This document shows positions 1 through 7,887 of a stretch of 32,605 nucleotides of DNA, piece by piece. Source of the DNA: Holdemania filiformis DSM 12042 (GTDB lineage: Bacteria > Bacillota_I > Bacilli_A > Erysipelotrichales > Erysipelotrichaceae). The number at the start of each line of letters is the position of its first letter. Position 1 is the stretch's first letter. The stretch lies in assembly GCF_000157995.1 (NCBI RefSeq), contig NZ_GG657553.1:126342-158946 (forward strand). Reading direction: 5' to 3'. A model generated the notes under the pieces. That model ran no database searches. It was not told the DNA's origin and saw nothing but the letters and a program-made list of their open reading frames with translations. The position numbers and the translations under genes are program-made.

Positions 1-74
1 TTTCTCGTTTTCAGTTAACGAAATCCATTTTCAGAAGCGGCAGCGAACAGTCTTGTTTCGTTCATCATACTGGA

Positions 75-93
75 TTGACAGGCGGACTGTCAA
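75..93. repeat. Inverted repeat in the gene-less left edge
   Basis: Perfect 7-bp arms TTGACAG and CTGTCAA around a 5-base spacer (gcgga). A wider TCGTT (58-62) / AACGA (92-96) pairing could enclose it. No gene is visible in bases 1-306, so this could be an operator or the structured end of an upstream transcript. Its role is unknown. Confidence 0.4.
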
Positions 94-209
94 ACGATAC
101 TTTCCAGCTTTGCTTTCTCTGACGGCATAAAAGGGTAAGAGTGCCTTTTCCGCTCATTACAAATTTCTTACGTTTCCCTGGTTCCCGCCCTTCTCCCTGG
201 CTTTCCTTA

Positions 210-215
210 TATAAT
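210..215 (+). promoter_or_regulatory. Possible -10 box for the small membrane protein
   Basis: TATAAT lies about 90 bases before the ATG at 307. No convincing -35 box stands 16-18 bases upstream (the position reads gccctt), so this is a weak call. Confidence 0.3.
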
Positions 216-306
216 AGAGATACTCAGAATCTTCACCCAGCTGCCCATGCGACGATACAAAAAATTTAGAGCCGGCGCGATGGCCTGCACGAGTAAAGGA
301 GAGCTT

Positions 307-792
307 ATGAAAAAAGATCGCTTCTATAATATCCTGTTTCCCCTCTGGTTCTTTTTGTTTATTCCTTCCACCTGGCTTTTCCTGATCACATTCCTTGGAA
401 ACGCCGCGATTGATTCGCTGGTGTTGGCGCTGGGCTGCAAAATGAATCACAGACCTTTCGTTACAACCTGGAAAAAGAGTTTTCTCTGGGTCTTTGCCTT
501 CGGTTATCTGGCGGATTTCCTCGGCGGTGTCTTGTTGTTCATCCTCTCCACCGTTTTAGACAATCCGCTGGCTTATGCGATGATGTTTAATCCATTTTCC
601 AGCTTTGCCGGATTTCTGCTTGTCGCCTTGATGGTAGCGGCAGCAGGAGGGCTGATTTATCTTTTCAATTTCAAAGTAAGCTTTCGCAGGCTGGACTGGC
701 CGCTCAAGGAGAAGCGCAAAGCAGCGTTAATTCTGGCAATTTTGACGGCGCCGTATTTGTTCCTGTTTCCTTCGATCCTGCTTTACCGATAA
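307..792 (+). CDS. Small multi-pass membrane protein, unknown function
   Basis: I do not recognise a family. The 161-residue product is mostly hydrophobic, with about four or five membrane segments: one near the N terminus (FPLWFFLFIPSTWLFLITFL), then SFLWVFAFGYLADFLGGVLLF, FAGFLLVALMVAAAGGLIYLF and a final AALILAILTAPYLFLFPSI. A positively charged loop (RRLDWPLKEKRKAA) precedes the last segment. The start at 307 is chosen because AAAGGAG stands six to ten bases upstream; the earlier in-frame ATG at 247 has no ribosome binding site. A terminator-like structure follows, so it is probably monocistronic. Nothing in the sequence indicates a substrate. Confidence 0.7.
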   Translation: MKKDRFYNILFPLWFFLFIPSTWLFLITFLGNAAIDSLVLALGCKMNHRPFVTTWKKSFLWVFAFGYLADFLGGVLLFILSTVLDNPLAYAMMFNPFSSFAGFLLVALMVAAAGGLIYLFNFKVSFRRLDWPLKEKRKAALILAILTAPYLFLFPSILLYR

Positions 793-817
793 AAGGAATA
801 ATAATAATTTAAAAATG

Positions 818-882
818 AAAAAACGGGCCTAACGATTGATTACGAGCTTTTCGTTTTCAAGCTTATTAAGTGCCTGTTTTTT
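818..882 (+). terminator. Long-loop terminator after the membrane protein gene
   Basis: AAAAAACGGGC (818-828) pairs with GCCTGTTTTTT (872-882) with one G:U pair, and the right arm runs into T-rich sequence. The loop of about 43 bases contains a small inner stem, AGCTT/AAGCT. The loop is unusually long for an intrinsic terminator. Confidence 0.5.
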
Positions 883-1014
883 ATACTTTTCTGCTTGCTT
901 ATTATTTTTGAAATTCTTTCATCATTACTCTTTCTAAGCCTTGATTCCGACATTGAATATAGTCCTTGTCTATTTTATAAAAGGATGACTCAATCGTTCT
1001 GTTTTATCAATTTT

Positions 1015-1044
1015 TTTAAAGTAACTAACGGTTAATGATATAAT
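1015..1044 (+). promoter_or_regulatory. Promoter of the surface protein gene
   Basis: A perfect TATAAT (1039-1044) carries an extended TG motif (TGA immediately upstream). A weak -35 candidate, TTTAAA (1015-1020), lies 18 bases upstream. The ribosome binding site AAGGAG (1069-1074) and the ATG at 1085 follow. Confidence 0.6.
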
Positions 1045-1084
1045 AAACATATATTCCAGTCCTTTATGAAAGGAGTCCATTTTC

Positions 1085-2083
1085 ATGAAAAAGAAGTCCT
1101 CGCCGGGTCTTGTCCTGTTACGTTATTTTTCCGGAATCCTCGCTGCTCTCATCCTCTTTATCGCACTGGCCAATTTCATTGCCGGAGGGGGCTTATTTTC
1201 TACTATCCTGCTTATCCTCGCCGCTTTGTTCATTGCCCCGATCAAATCCATTATAACATTAAAGAAAAAATACGGAATCAAGCCCTATCTGACCGCCGTT
1301 CTTTTACTTCTTTTGTTCTGTTCAGGGATCTTATTTTCAAATGTTCCTTCCGCAGATAAACCGGCTTCAGCCGCCGCGGCCACCCCTGTCGCTACAGTTG
1401 AGGCAAATCAGGAACCTGCCGCCCATGCGGACAAAGATCTCAATGAATCACAAAAAGAGGAAAAGGAACAGAAACAGGAAACGGAAGAGATTTCTCCAAC
1501 TCCATCGGTTTCGCCCGTTACGAGTTCAGTTCCTTCTTCAACGCCTTCACCGACGCCCAGTTCTACCCCAACGCCAACACCCGCGCCTACACCGGAACCT
1601 ACGCTGTCTCCTCAAACTCTCTTATTGTACGCAAATACTTCTTATTATAGCAACGCCTGGCAAATCAAAACCGGAGATACGATCAGCACCTATGTTCAGT
1701 ATGGTTCAAGCGGTCGGAATATCCCTTCCCACTTAAACTATTATTCTGATAATGAAGAAATCGCAACGGTAGATTCTCAAGGCTATGTTAACGGCGTCGC
1801 CGCAGGAACAACTAAAATTCATGTTGAAGGCGACGGATTGGAAGATTATATTACCGTTGCCGTCAGTGAAAAACAAATTGTCATGGAATCGGAATCCTCA
1901 AGTCAACAAGGATATCAAAGTGAGGGTGCTGATTATGTTCTCAATACAAATACAATGAAATTTCACTATCCAAGCTGCCGCCACGTCAAAACCATCAAAA
2001 GCAGTAATCGTTGGGATTATCACGGAGATCGGGAAGAAGTGATCAACATGGGCTATATTCCATGTAAGACATGCAAACCTTAA
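1085..2083 (+). CDS. Membrane-anchored surface protein with Pro/Thr linker, Big_2-like domain and His/Cys C-terminal motif
   Basis: The 332-residue product has three hydrophobic segments (about residues 9-33, 37-57 and 68-86). A charged Glu/Lys stretch (118-135) and a Ser/Thr/Pro linker (137-177) with repeated TP pairs follow. Residues 180-262 resemble a bacterial Ig-like Big_2 domain (SDNEEIATVDSQGYVNGVAA, GTTKIHV). The last 49 residues (284-332) begin YVLNTNTMKFHYPSC and end CKTCKP. H294, C298, C327 and C330 are well placed to bind a metal, resembling the Ada-type Cys domain attached to various Firmicutes secreted proteins and nucleases. The distal part is probably outside the cell, anchored by the last membrane segment. 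AAGGAG precedes the ATG by ten bases. The function is not known to me. Confidence 0.8.
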   Translation: MKKKSSPGLVLLRYFSGILAALILFIALANFIAGGGLFSTILLILAALFIAPIKSIITLKKKYGIKPYLTAVLLLLLFCSGILFSNVPSADKPASAAAATPVATVEANQEPAAHADKDLNESQKEEKEQKQETEEISPTPSVSPVTSSVPSSTPSPTPSSTPTPTPAPTPEPTLSPQTLLLYANTSYYSNAWQIKTGDTISTYVQYGSSGRNIPSHLNYYSDNEEIATVDSQGYVNGVAAGTTKIHVEGDGLEDYITVAVSEKQIVMESESSSQQGYQSEGADYVLNTNTMKFHYPSCRHVKTIKSSNRWDYHGDREEVINMGYIPCKTCKP

Positions 2084-2144
2084 AACTAAACTCATGGACT
2101 TATGCCGGCAGACTCTGAGATTAACCTTTCAAAAATCAATTATA

Positions 2145-2228
2145 AAAACCAGAACGCTTGTTGCTCTAAAACAATGATCCGGATCCTGTTTCCTTGTCAT
2201 TGTACGCATCAATCCGCATTCTGGTTTT
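2145..2228. terminator. Bidirectional long-loop terminator between convergent genes
   Basis: AAAACCAGAACGC (2145-2157) pairs with GCATTCTGGTTTT (2216-2228), 12 of 13 positions. The interior holds a second perfect stem, ACAATGA (2171-2177) / TCATTGT (2197-2203). T-rich flanks exist on both strands, so it can end both the + surface-protein transcript and the - M56 transcript. It could instead be a small structured RNA. Confidence 0.55.
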
Positions 2229-2327
2229 CTTTTAGCTTATCATTTCCTTAAAATCAGTTAGTGTCAAAGTCCCAATAAGAACTTCTTCTTTCCTATCGCA
2301 AACTGCCCAAACTAAATAAGAAACAGT

Positions 2328-3809
2328 TTAATCTTTAACGATATAGGTTTTCACTTTAACGATCTCGCCGCGGTCATCACGTTCGATATAAACATCGACC
2401 TGACCATCGCTCTGCATTGAGTATCGCCCGGCCATTTTGTCTTCCATCACTCTGACCTTTTTTCCCTGGTAAGTGTAGCGTTCGTGGTCATAGATCAGCT
2501 CATGTTCCCGATATTCCTGATTCAGTTTCTCCTCGCTTAAGTTAAGATAAACATCGATATGGAAGGCCCGCGGCTCGGCATGAAATTCGGCTGCCAGCGC
2601 GGTCGCGGCTTTTTCTCTCAAATCGTTCAGTCCATCCTGCGGATTCTCCCGCAAAACCTGGATCAAGGCTTGATCGGCACGGCTGCGGATTTCCTGCGTC
2701 GATGGCAGATTGAGATCCCGCGTCAGTTCCGCTTCCAGCATAAAGCGGGAGTCCGCGCTGGAGCACATCGACGACAGGTCTGGGGAAAACGGCGTTTGGG
2801 CTGCCGCCGCGGTAATCATGGTAAAGCAGACCAGCAAGCCCAGACAACCGGCCGTCATGATTTTCTTCAGCGGTTTATAGGCGGCGATGCTACGTACCCG
2901 GCGTTCCACTTCATTGCGGCTGAACGCACAGTAGTTCCAGGCAAATTTCAGACGTTTGCGCGACATCTGGATCAGCGCCCGGGCATAGCTCTGACGCTGC
3001 TGGATATCCAGGATCGTCAGCACTGTTTCGTCGCACGCTTCCTCAAGATCCCGGCTGATCCAATTGATCATCAGCCAGACCAGCGGATTAAACCAGTGAA
3101 TACAGAGCGCAAGCAATGCGGCCAGCTTCATCAGGTTATCCCGGCGGCGGATATGCGCGCATTCGTGAAGCAGGATGTTTCGCAGCAGTTCCGGATCCCG
3201 GAAATCCAGACTCGCGGGCAGGAAAATCAGCGGACGCAGCACGCCGGAAACCAGCGGACCTTGAATCTGATCGTTGAGATATACTTCCGCCCGCACATTT
3301 CGTTCTTCCAGAATGGAGCTGACCCGTTCATCGTCTTCGATCAAAATACTATCGTCAAATTTGCGGCGTGTCTGGGTATAGCGCCAGAATAAAAATCCTC
3401 CCAAAAGCAGTGTTCCGGCCATGCGAATTGTCGCCCAATTCCATTGCAATGCCGGAAGCGCTGACTGCGTGACTTCGTTAGTCGTTGTATAAGCAATTTG
3501 CCGGTCCTCGGTTACATTTGTTTCCGCAGGCTGACTGGCGGTCCCGGCTTGTACAATCACATCTGCGCTTTCCGCAAACCGTTCAAAGAATACCGGCAGC
3601 TTCCAGTCAGGCAGTGAAGTCAGATTGAACGGCGTCGATAATGAGAAGGGAAGAAGCAGACGAATCAGGACGCAGATCCATAAAAGCGGAAACAAACGTT
3701 TCGGCAGAAACCGTCCGAATATTTTTTTGAGCAGCACCACGATGACGATCATTCCGCCCCCGACCAGACTCATCAGCATCAGCGGCATATTCATTTTAAT
3801 AATCCACAT
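2328..3809 (-). CDS. M56 family membrane metalloprotease (BlaR1/MecR1-type signal transducer) without a penicillin-binding sensor
   Basis: In this family a membrane zinc protease senses an external signal and inactivates the partner BlaI-type repressor. The 493-residue product has N-terminal membrane segments (about 8-28, 37-54, 128-142). A cytoplasmic part carries the zinc motif HECAH (215-219), with acidic residues in DLEEACDE (254-261) as likely third ligand. Another membrane segment (318-337) is followed by about 150 extracytoplasmic residues. This tail is much shorter than the roughly 240-residue beta-lactam sensor of true BlaR1, and I see no SxxK or KTG motif, so beta-lactam sensing is unlikely. 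The ATG at 3809 has GAGGA upstream. The repressor gene ends ten bases before, making an operon. The signal is unknown. Confidence 0.85.
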   Translation of the reverse strand: MWIIKMNMPLMLMSLVGGGMIVIVVLLKKIFGRFLPKRLFPLLWICVLIRLLLPFSLSTPFNLTSLPDWKLPVFFERFAESADVIVQAGTASQPAETNVTEDRQIAYTTTNEVTQSALPALQWNWATIRMAGTLLLGGFLFWRYTQTRRKFDDSILIEDDERVSSILEERNVRAEVYLNDQIQGPLVSGVLRPLIFLPASLDFRDPELLRNILLHECAHIRRRDNLMKLAALLALCIHWFNPLVWLMINWISRDLEEACDETVLTILDIQQRQSYARALIQMSRKRLKFAWNYCAFSRNEVERRVRSIAAYKPLKKIMTAGCLGLLVCFTMITAAAAQTPFSPDLSSMCSSADSRFMLEAELTRDLNLPSTQEIRSRADQALIQVLRENPQDGLNDLREKAATALAAEFHAEPRAFHIDVYLNLSEEKLNQEYREHELIYDHERYTYQGKKVRVMEDKMAGRYSMQSDGQVDVYIERDDRGEIVKVKTYIVKD

Positions 3810-3819
3810 GATTTTTTCC

Positions 3820-4173
3820 TCATTTCATCTTTTCGATCAGCTTCAGAAGTTCGTCGGCTTTTTCATCGCTGAGTCCCTTATTCTTTAAGAAAGAAGAAAA
3901 GAACAGCTCGTCGCTTCCACCGAACATTTTATTGATCAGTTCCGCGGTTTCCTCTTTCTGAACCTCTTCCCGGCGGACTAACGCCTCACATTGAAAGTTG
4001 GGTTCCGTTCGTAAAACCGCGCCCTTATCCACACATTTTTTGATCACGGTATACGTCGTATTCTTATTCCAGCCGATGCTCTGACCCAGCTCATCGGCAA
4101 TTTCCTTCGCCGGTGTTTTGCCTTTCCGCCATAAGACGTCCATGATTTTCAATTCAGAATCGAATAATTTCAT
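3820..4173 (-). CDS. blaI: BlaI/MecI/CopY-family transcriptional repressor
   Basis: The 117-residue winged-helix repressor matches the family in length. The N-terminal DNA-binding part has FDSELKIMDVLW and the recognition region GWNKNTTYTVIKKCVDKG (about 34-51). The C-terminal dimerisation part contains INKMFGGSDELFFSSF (80-95), similar to the region where BlaI homologues are cleaved. The ATG at 4173 has AGGAGG a few bases upstream. It is first in an operon with the M56 protease. Its promoter overlaps inverted repeats that are almost certainly its own binding sites, so autorepression relieved by the protease is the expected circuit. The regulated output beyond this pair is not visible here. 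Confidence 0.9.
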   Translation of the reverse strand: MKLFDSELKIMDVLWRKGKTPAKEIADELGQSIGWNKNTTYTVIKKCVDKGAVLRTEPNFQCEALVRREEVQKEETAELINKMFGGSDELFFSSFLKNKGLSDEKADELLKLIEKMK

Positions 4174-4187
4174 CCTGTCCTCCTTTC

Positions 4188-4263
4188 AGACTACTCCGAT
4201 AGTCTTTTTGTCAATTAAAGACTACTACAATAGTCCCGTGATGTCAAGACGATTTGAGTAGTC
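4188..4263. promoter_or_regulatory. Operator cluster for the BlaI-type repressor (two clear sites, one degenerate)
   Basis: Two inverted repeats have the same form GACTA-N6-TAGTC: 4189-4204 and 4220-4235, centre spacing 31 bases or about three helical turns. A third, GACGA-N6-TAGTC at 4248-4263, has one mismatch and lies 28 bases further. The middle site covers the promoter spacer and -10 region. The first lies next to the ribosome binding site. That these are BlaI sites is inferred from position and symmetry. Confidence 0.75.
4219..4247 (-). promoter_or_regulatory. Promoter of the blaI-M56 operon
   Basis: On the - strand a perfect TTGACA (4242-4247) is followed after 17 bases by TAGTCT (4219-4224) as a weak -10. 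Operator 2 lies across the spacer and -10, as expected for direct repression. Confidence 0.6.
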
Positions 4264-4361
4264 TGATCTGTTTTATTGTAATCATCTTAATTTCAAAAAA
4301 ATTTCTGCACTTCATTTTATGCATAGTTAATAGCTTAAAGTAAATTGAAAAACAATATTCC

Positions 4362-4408
4362 TATTCCGGTATCACTTATCAAAATTTTATAAATTTATTC
4401 CGATATCA
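4362..4408. repeat. Short direct repeat at the left edge of the AT-rich island
   Basis: TATTCCGGTATCA (4362-4374) and TATTCCGATATCA (4396-4408) match at 12 of 13 positions, 34 bases apart. The rest of 4264-4483 is AT-rich with nothing else recognisable. It may be a scar of island insertion; this is uncertain. Confidence 0.3.
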
Positions 4409-4483
4409 GAATCTTAGTACAGCAGAATAACAATTATCTAATAAGATCAATTACTCTGAAAATCAAAAAACCCAAATAATTCA

Positions 4484-4512
4484 AAAGCTGGGCAGCATTT
4501 TATCCCAGCTTT
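4484..4512 (-). terminator. Terminator of the hsd operon
   Basis: AAAGCTGGG (4484-4492) and CCCAGCTTT (4504-4512) form a perfect 9-bp stem with an 11-base loop. On the - strand the stem ends in TTTT and a second T-run (GGGTTTTTTG) follows. It lies about 40 bases past the end of hsdR. Confidence 0.8.
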
Positions 4513-4553
4513 AATGATATAACTCATTCTTACTTAGACCTAGAACCTGCATC

Positions 4554-7500
4554 TCAGGATAAAGCATTAGAATTGATTCTTTTAATAACATTCTGAATTC
4601 CATTTAACATGTTTAAATCATTACCAAACAATTCAAGGATCGTACCTTTATCTGTAAACGGTGTATGTTTAAGCACTTCTGGATCCTTTAGCATACCGTT
4701 TCTTACAATATATTCAATAATCTGATTGACAAAATAAATCTGATTACTATTCAGCTCCGCATCATCCAGATATTCCGCAAACGCCCCTTTCGCGGCATTC
4801 ATATCCAAGCCTACAATTTCTCTGACAAATTCACCTAATGGTTTATCTCCGAACTCTGAATAATAGTCCTGTTGAGTTCCCAATTCAATCCAAAGAATAT
4901 ATTCTAAATCTTTTAAATCTTTGGAATTTAGAGGTTCATTGGACTTGAGTTTTATGATGGCTGGATTATCTTGTTGATGCTGCTTAATATAATATTCAAT
5001 CTTCGCTTTATAATTTTCCAAGTTAGTTTGATTAAGTTCTGACTCATTCCATTCTATGGATAGAATATCATCTTCAAAATTAGTGTCATATTTACTCGTC
5101 TTGCCTTTTGGCAAATATTTCATAAGACTTCTAAGCTTTTCTCTGATTTCCTCGAATTCGTTAATCCCGCTATCTTCCAAATAATCTGTATGCAGGATTT
5201 TGTTGATTAAGTCTGAATGAACCTGAATTTCCGGAATGTTGGCTACGTTGGAAATTCCTTTAACCTTATTAGTTAAATCTCTATATCCTTTCATATACCG
5301 ATTATTCATTAGATACGCTAACTCGATCTGATACATTAAAGCATCAAATCGCACTGCGCTGATCTCATCTTCATCAGGTTGAATCAGCGGTGTAAGCTCA
5401 TTTTTAACCATTGAACAATCTTCAGAAGTCAAAGTTACATAATTATCTGGATTCGAGTATAAATCAACATATTTAAGATGTTGGCGCACATCAAATTTGG
5501 AACGATCCAATTCTTTTACCTTTACCACCAATTCATCAACTAAAGTACTTCTCCACGCTTTTAATTCCTCTGTCTGATAAGCCATAGCTTGAAGCTTCCA
5601 CACAATTTCAAATTTCAAGTTAAAGATCGCTCCTTGAATAGCGGTTATATTCGCAGAGGCTTTCCCTTTATTCATTCTGAAAAATTCAAAATTACCACAA
5701 AAATCGAAAATATAAAATTCTTTTTTATCTTCCCCATCCAGCAATTCAGGACATAAACGGGTTCCACGTCCAATCATTTGCCAGAATTTAGCCTTGCTCA
5801 TTACCTTTTTGAAGAAAACAAGATTCACTACTTCAGGCACGTCAATCCCCGTGTCCAACATATCTACGGATATCGCTATCTGAGGAAGCTTATTAGCATC
5901 CGAAAACTCATCAATCGCAGTTTGTGCATAATTGATATAATTGTCAATTACTTTTGCATATCCCTTTAACTGTGGATATTCTTTATTAAAAATTTCGTAT
6001 ATTTTTTCCGCATGATTGTGATTTTTAGCAAATATTATTGTTTTTCCTATTTTCTGGCCATAATCAATTTTAATTCCATAGTGAAATAGAGTTCTCAAAA
6101 CTTTCTTTATAGTATCCTCATTAAACACCCACTCATTTAACGCTTCAGGACTAATCCTTTCTGGAAAATTTCCATTCTCATCCGCAAAGGTATTTTCGTA
6201 TTCTTCTTTTTCTTCGTCGCTCAATTGATCCCAGCTAATTCCATCAACAATAAATTTTAAATCTGTTTCTACTGATAAATAATCGACTAAATACCCATCT
6301 TTTACAGCTTGAGCTAATTCATATCCAAAAGTCGGAACATGGTTTTCAAGTTCAAAAATTCCATACGTGTTTTTATCAATTTCATCTTTTGGCGTTGCGG
6401 TCAAGCCCACTAACGGTGCATCAAAATACGTGAATATATCCTTATATTTATTATAGATGGATCTATGAGCTTCATCGCATATGATTAAATCAAAATGTCC
6501 GCAGGTGAAAAGTTTTTTGCCCTCTTCTTTAATTGAATCGATACAGCCCATCATCGTTTGATAGGTAGAAAAAACCGCATGTGCGTTATAATTATCTTTC
6601 TCCTCAACCAGATTCGTCGCTGACAATTCTGGAAGCAAATTAACAAAACTTCTTTTTGCTTGAATAACTAAAGAATTACGGTCTGCTAAAAACAGAATGT
6701 TTTTTACCCATCCGTTTTTTAATAATACATCGACAAGTCCGATAACAACTCTTGTCTTACCTGAACCGGTTGCCATGACCAGTAGTGCTTTTCTTCTATT
6801 TCTGGCATCGAAAGCTTCGCAAACTGCTTTAATCGCATTTTCCTGGTAATAACGCCCAGCAATCTCCTTATTGATATCAATATACTTCAAATGCGATTTC
6901 ATTTTCTGCAAGTTGAAATGTTTTTCCAAATCTCGCTTAGAATAAATAGATGAAACTTTTCTTTCCGGATATTGATTATCTATAATTCGGGTATCAAAAC
7001 CATTTGTCAGAAAAATGACGGGTCTTACATGATATTGTTTTTCTATTAAATCAGCATATAAAGAGGCTTGCTGCCTTCCTTGAGAAACATCAACACATGT
7101 TTTTTTCGCTTCAATAATCGCTAATGGTTTATGCGCATCATCAAATAAAACATAATCAGCATAACCAACATTCGATTTATTTGGCATTTCTGTTAACTCT
7201 ACTTCATTCAGCCAATCCTTGCCTTCTGTCCATCCAGCATCAATTAACATGGCATCAATATATAGCTTCCTTGTTTTGAACTCAGATAAATCTAACGGTC
7301 TGGCAACATAGGTATCCTGTTGTTGAATTCTGCGCTCACTTAATTCAGCTTTTAAAGCTTTATTTTCTTCAATCAGAGTCTGCAATTCAATATCTTGTAC
7401 TTTATTATCGGGTTCACTTATCTTTTGAGTCTCTAATAAGGTTTCATCATAGTCTCTCTGTTCATAATTTTCGCCATAGCAATAAGCAATAAAGTCAAGA

Positions 7501-7850
7501 AAATAGAAAAGGTTACGCAAACATATTTTAGCTATGTTTTCACTTTTCTTATCTGTGGTATGGGCTACTTTATTACCATATCTGCGAATGAATTCTAAAC
7601 GATTCCACAAATCAGTACCCACGATATCCCTAAAAGCATCAGTATTCATCAAACTATGTAAATTATCCTGATAGGGAACTTTCAATTCCCGATCAACAGA
7701 ATACATCCATTTAATTGCCGCTTCCATCGCTCGTCGGCAGTTAAAAATACATGAGCTAACATCGATATTGAATGTTTTTTCTGCGACAACCGCAATATCT
7801 ACAAAGCTATCAAAATCTTTTTCGTCTTTCAAATAATCGAAGTTAGTCAT
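4554..7850 (-). CDS. hsdR: Type I restriction enzyme subunit R (HsdR), EcoEI-like, with DUF4145-like N terminus
   Basis: HsdR is the ATP-driven DNA translocase and nuclease of the type I complex. The 1098-residue product begins with a DUF4145-like segment (about 13-125). The nuclease region (228-285) has D232, E247 and K249 in the IIEAKK motif. The SF2 helicase motor follows with Walker A TGSGKT (361-366), DEAH (459-462) and TAT (484-486), then the later GRGTRLCPE motif. A long C-terminal part presumably contacts the methyltransferase. The start at 7850 is chosen because GGAGGAAATTT stands directly before this ATG, whereas upstream in-frame starts would overlap hsdS2. All core motifs look intact. 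It is the last gene of the operon, with 37 bases between hsdS2 and its start. Confidence 0.93.
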   Translation of the reverse strand: MTNFDYLKDEKDFDSFVDIAVVAEKTFNIDVSSCIFNCRRAMEAAIKWMYSVDRELKVPYQDNLHSLMNTDAFRDIVGTDLWNRLEFIRRYGNKVAHTTDKKSENIAKICLRNLFYFLDFIAYCYGENYEQRDYDETLLETQKISEPDNKVQDIELQTLIEENKALKAELSERRIQQQDTYVARPLDLSEFKTRKLYIDAMLIDAGWTEGKDWLNEVELTEMPNKSNVGYADYVLFDDAHKPLAIIEAKKTCVDVSQGRQQASLYADLIEKQYHVRPVIFLTNGFDTRIIDNQYPERKVSSIYSKRDLEKHFNLQKMKSHLKYIDINKEIAGRYYQENAIKAVCEAFDARNRRKALLVMATGSGKTRVVIGLVDVLLKNGWVKNILFLADRNSLVIQAKRSFVNLLPELSATNLVEEKDNYNAHAVFSTYQTMMGCIDSIKEEGKKLFTCGHFDLIICDEAHRSIYNKYKDIFTYFDAPLVGLTATPKDEIDKNTYGIFELENHVPTFGYELAQAVKDGYLVDYLSVETDLKFIVDGISWDQLSDEEKEEYENTFADENGNFPERISPEALNEWVFNEDTIKKVLRTLFHYGIKIDYGQKIGKTIIFAKNHNHAEKIYEIFNKEYPQLKGYAKVIDNYINYAQTAIDEFSDANKLPQIAISVDMLDTGIDVPEVVNLVFFKKVMSKAKFWQMIGRGTRLCPELLDGEDKKEFYIFDFCGNFEFFRMNKGKASANITAIQGAIFNLKFEIVWKLQAMAYQTEELKAWRSTLVDELVVKVKELDRSKFDVRQHLKYVDLYSNPDNYVTLTSEDCSMVKNELTPLIQPDEDEISAVRFDALMYQIELAYLMNNRYMKGYRDLTNKVKGISNVANIPEIQVHSDLINKILHTDYLEDSGINEFEEIREKLRSLMKYLPKGKTSKYDTNFEDDILSIEWNESELNQTNLENYKAKIEYYIKQHQQDNPAIIKLKSNEPLNSKDLKDLEYILWIELGTQQDYYSEFGDKPLGEFVREIVGLDMNAAKGAFAEYLDDAELNSNQIYFVNQIIEYIVRNGMLKDPEVLKHTPFTDKGTILELFGNDLNMLNGIQNVIKRINSNALS

Positions 7851-7887
7851 AAATTTCCTCCGTTCTAACCTAATTATACACTTACAT

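Noticed and set aside
2559-3392. 277-codon open frame on the + strand
   Set aside because: It is antisense to the M56 protease gene, whose motifs are clear, and has no ribosome binding site or recognisable domain.
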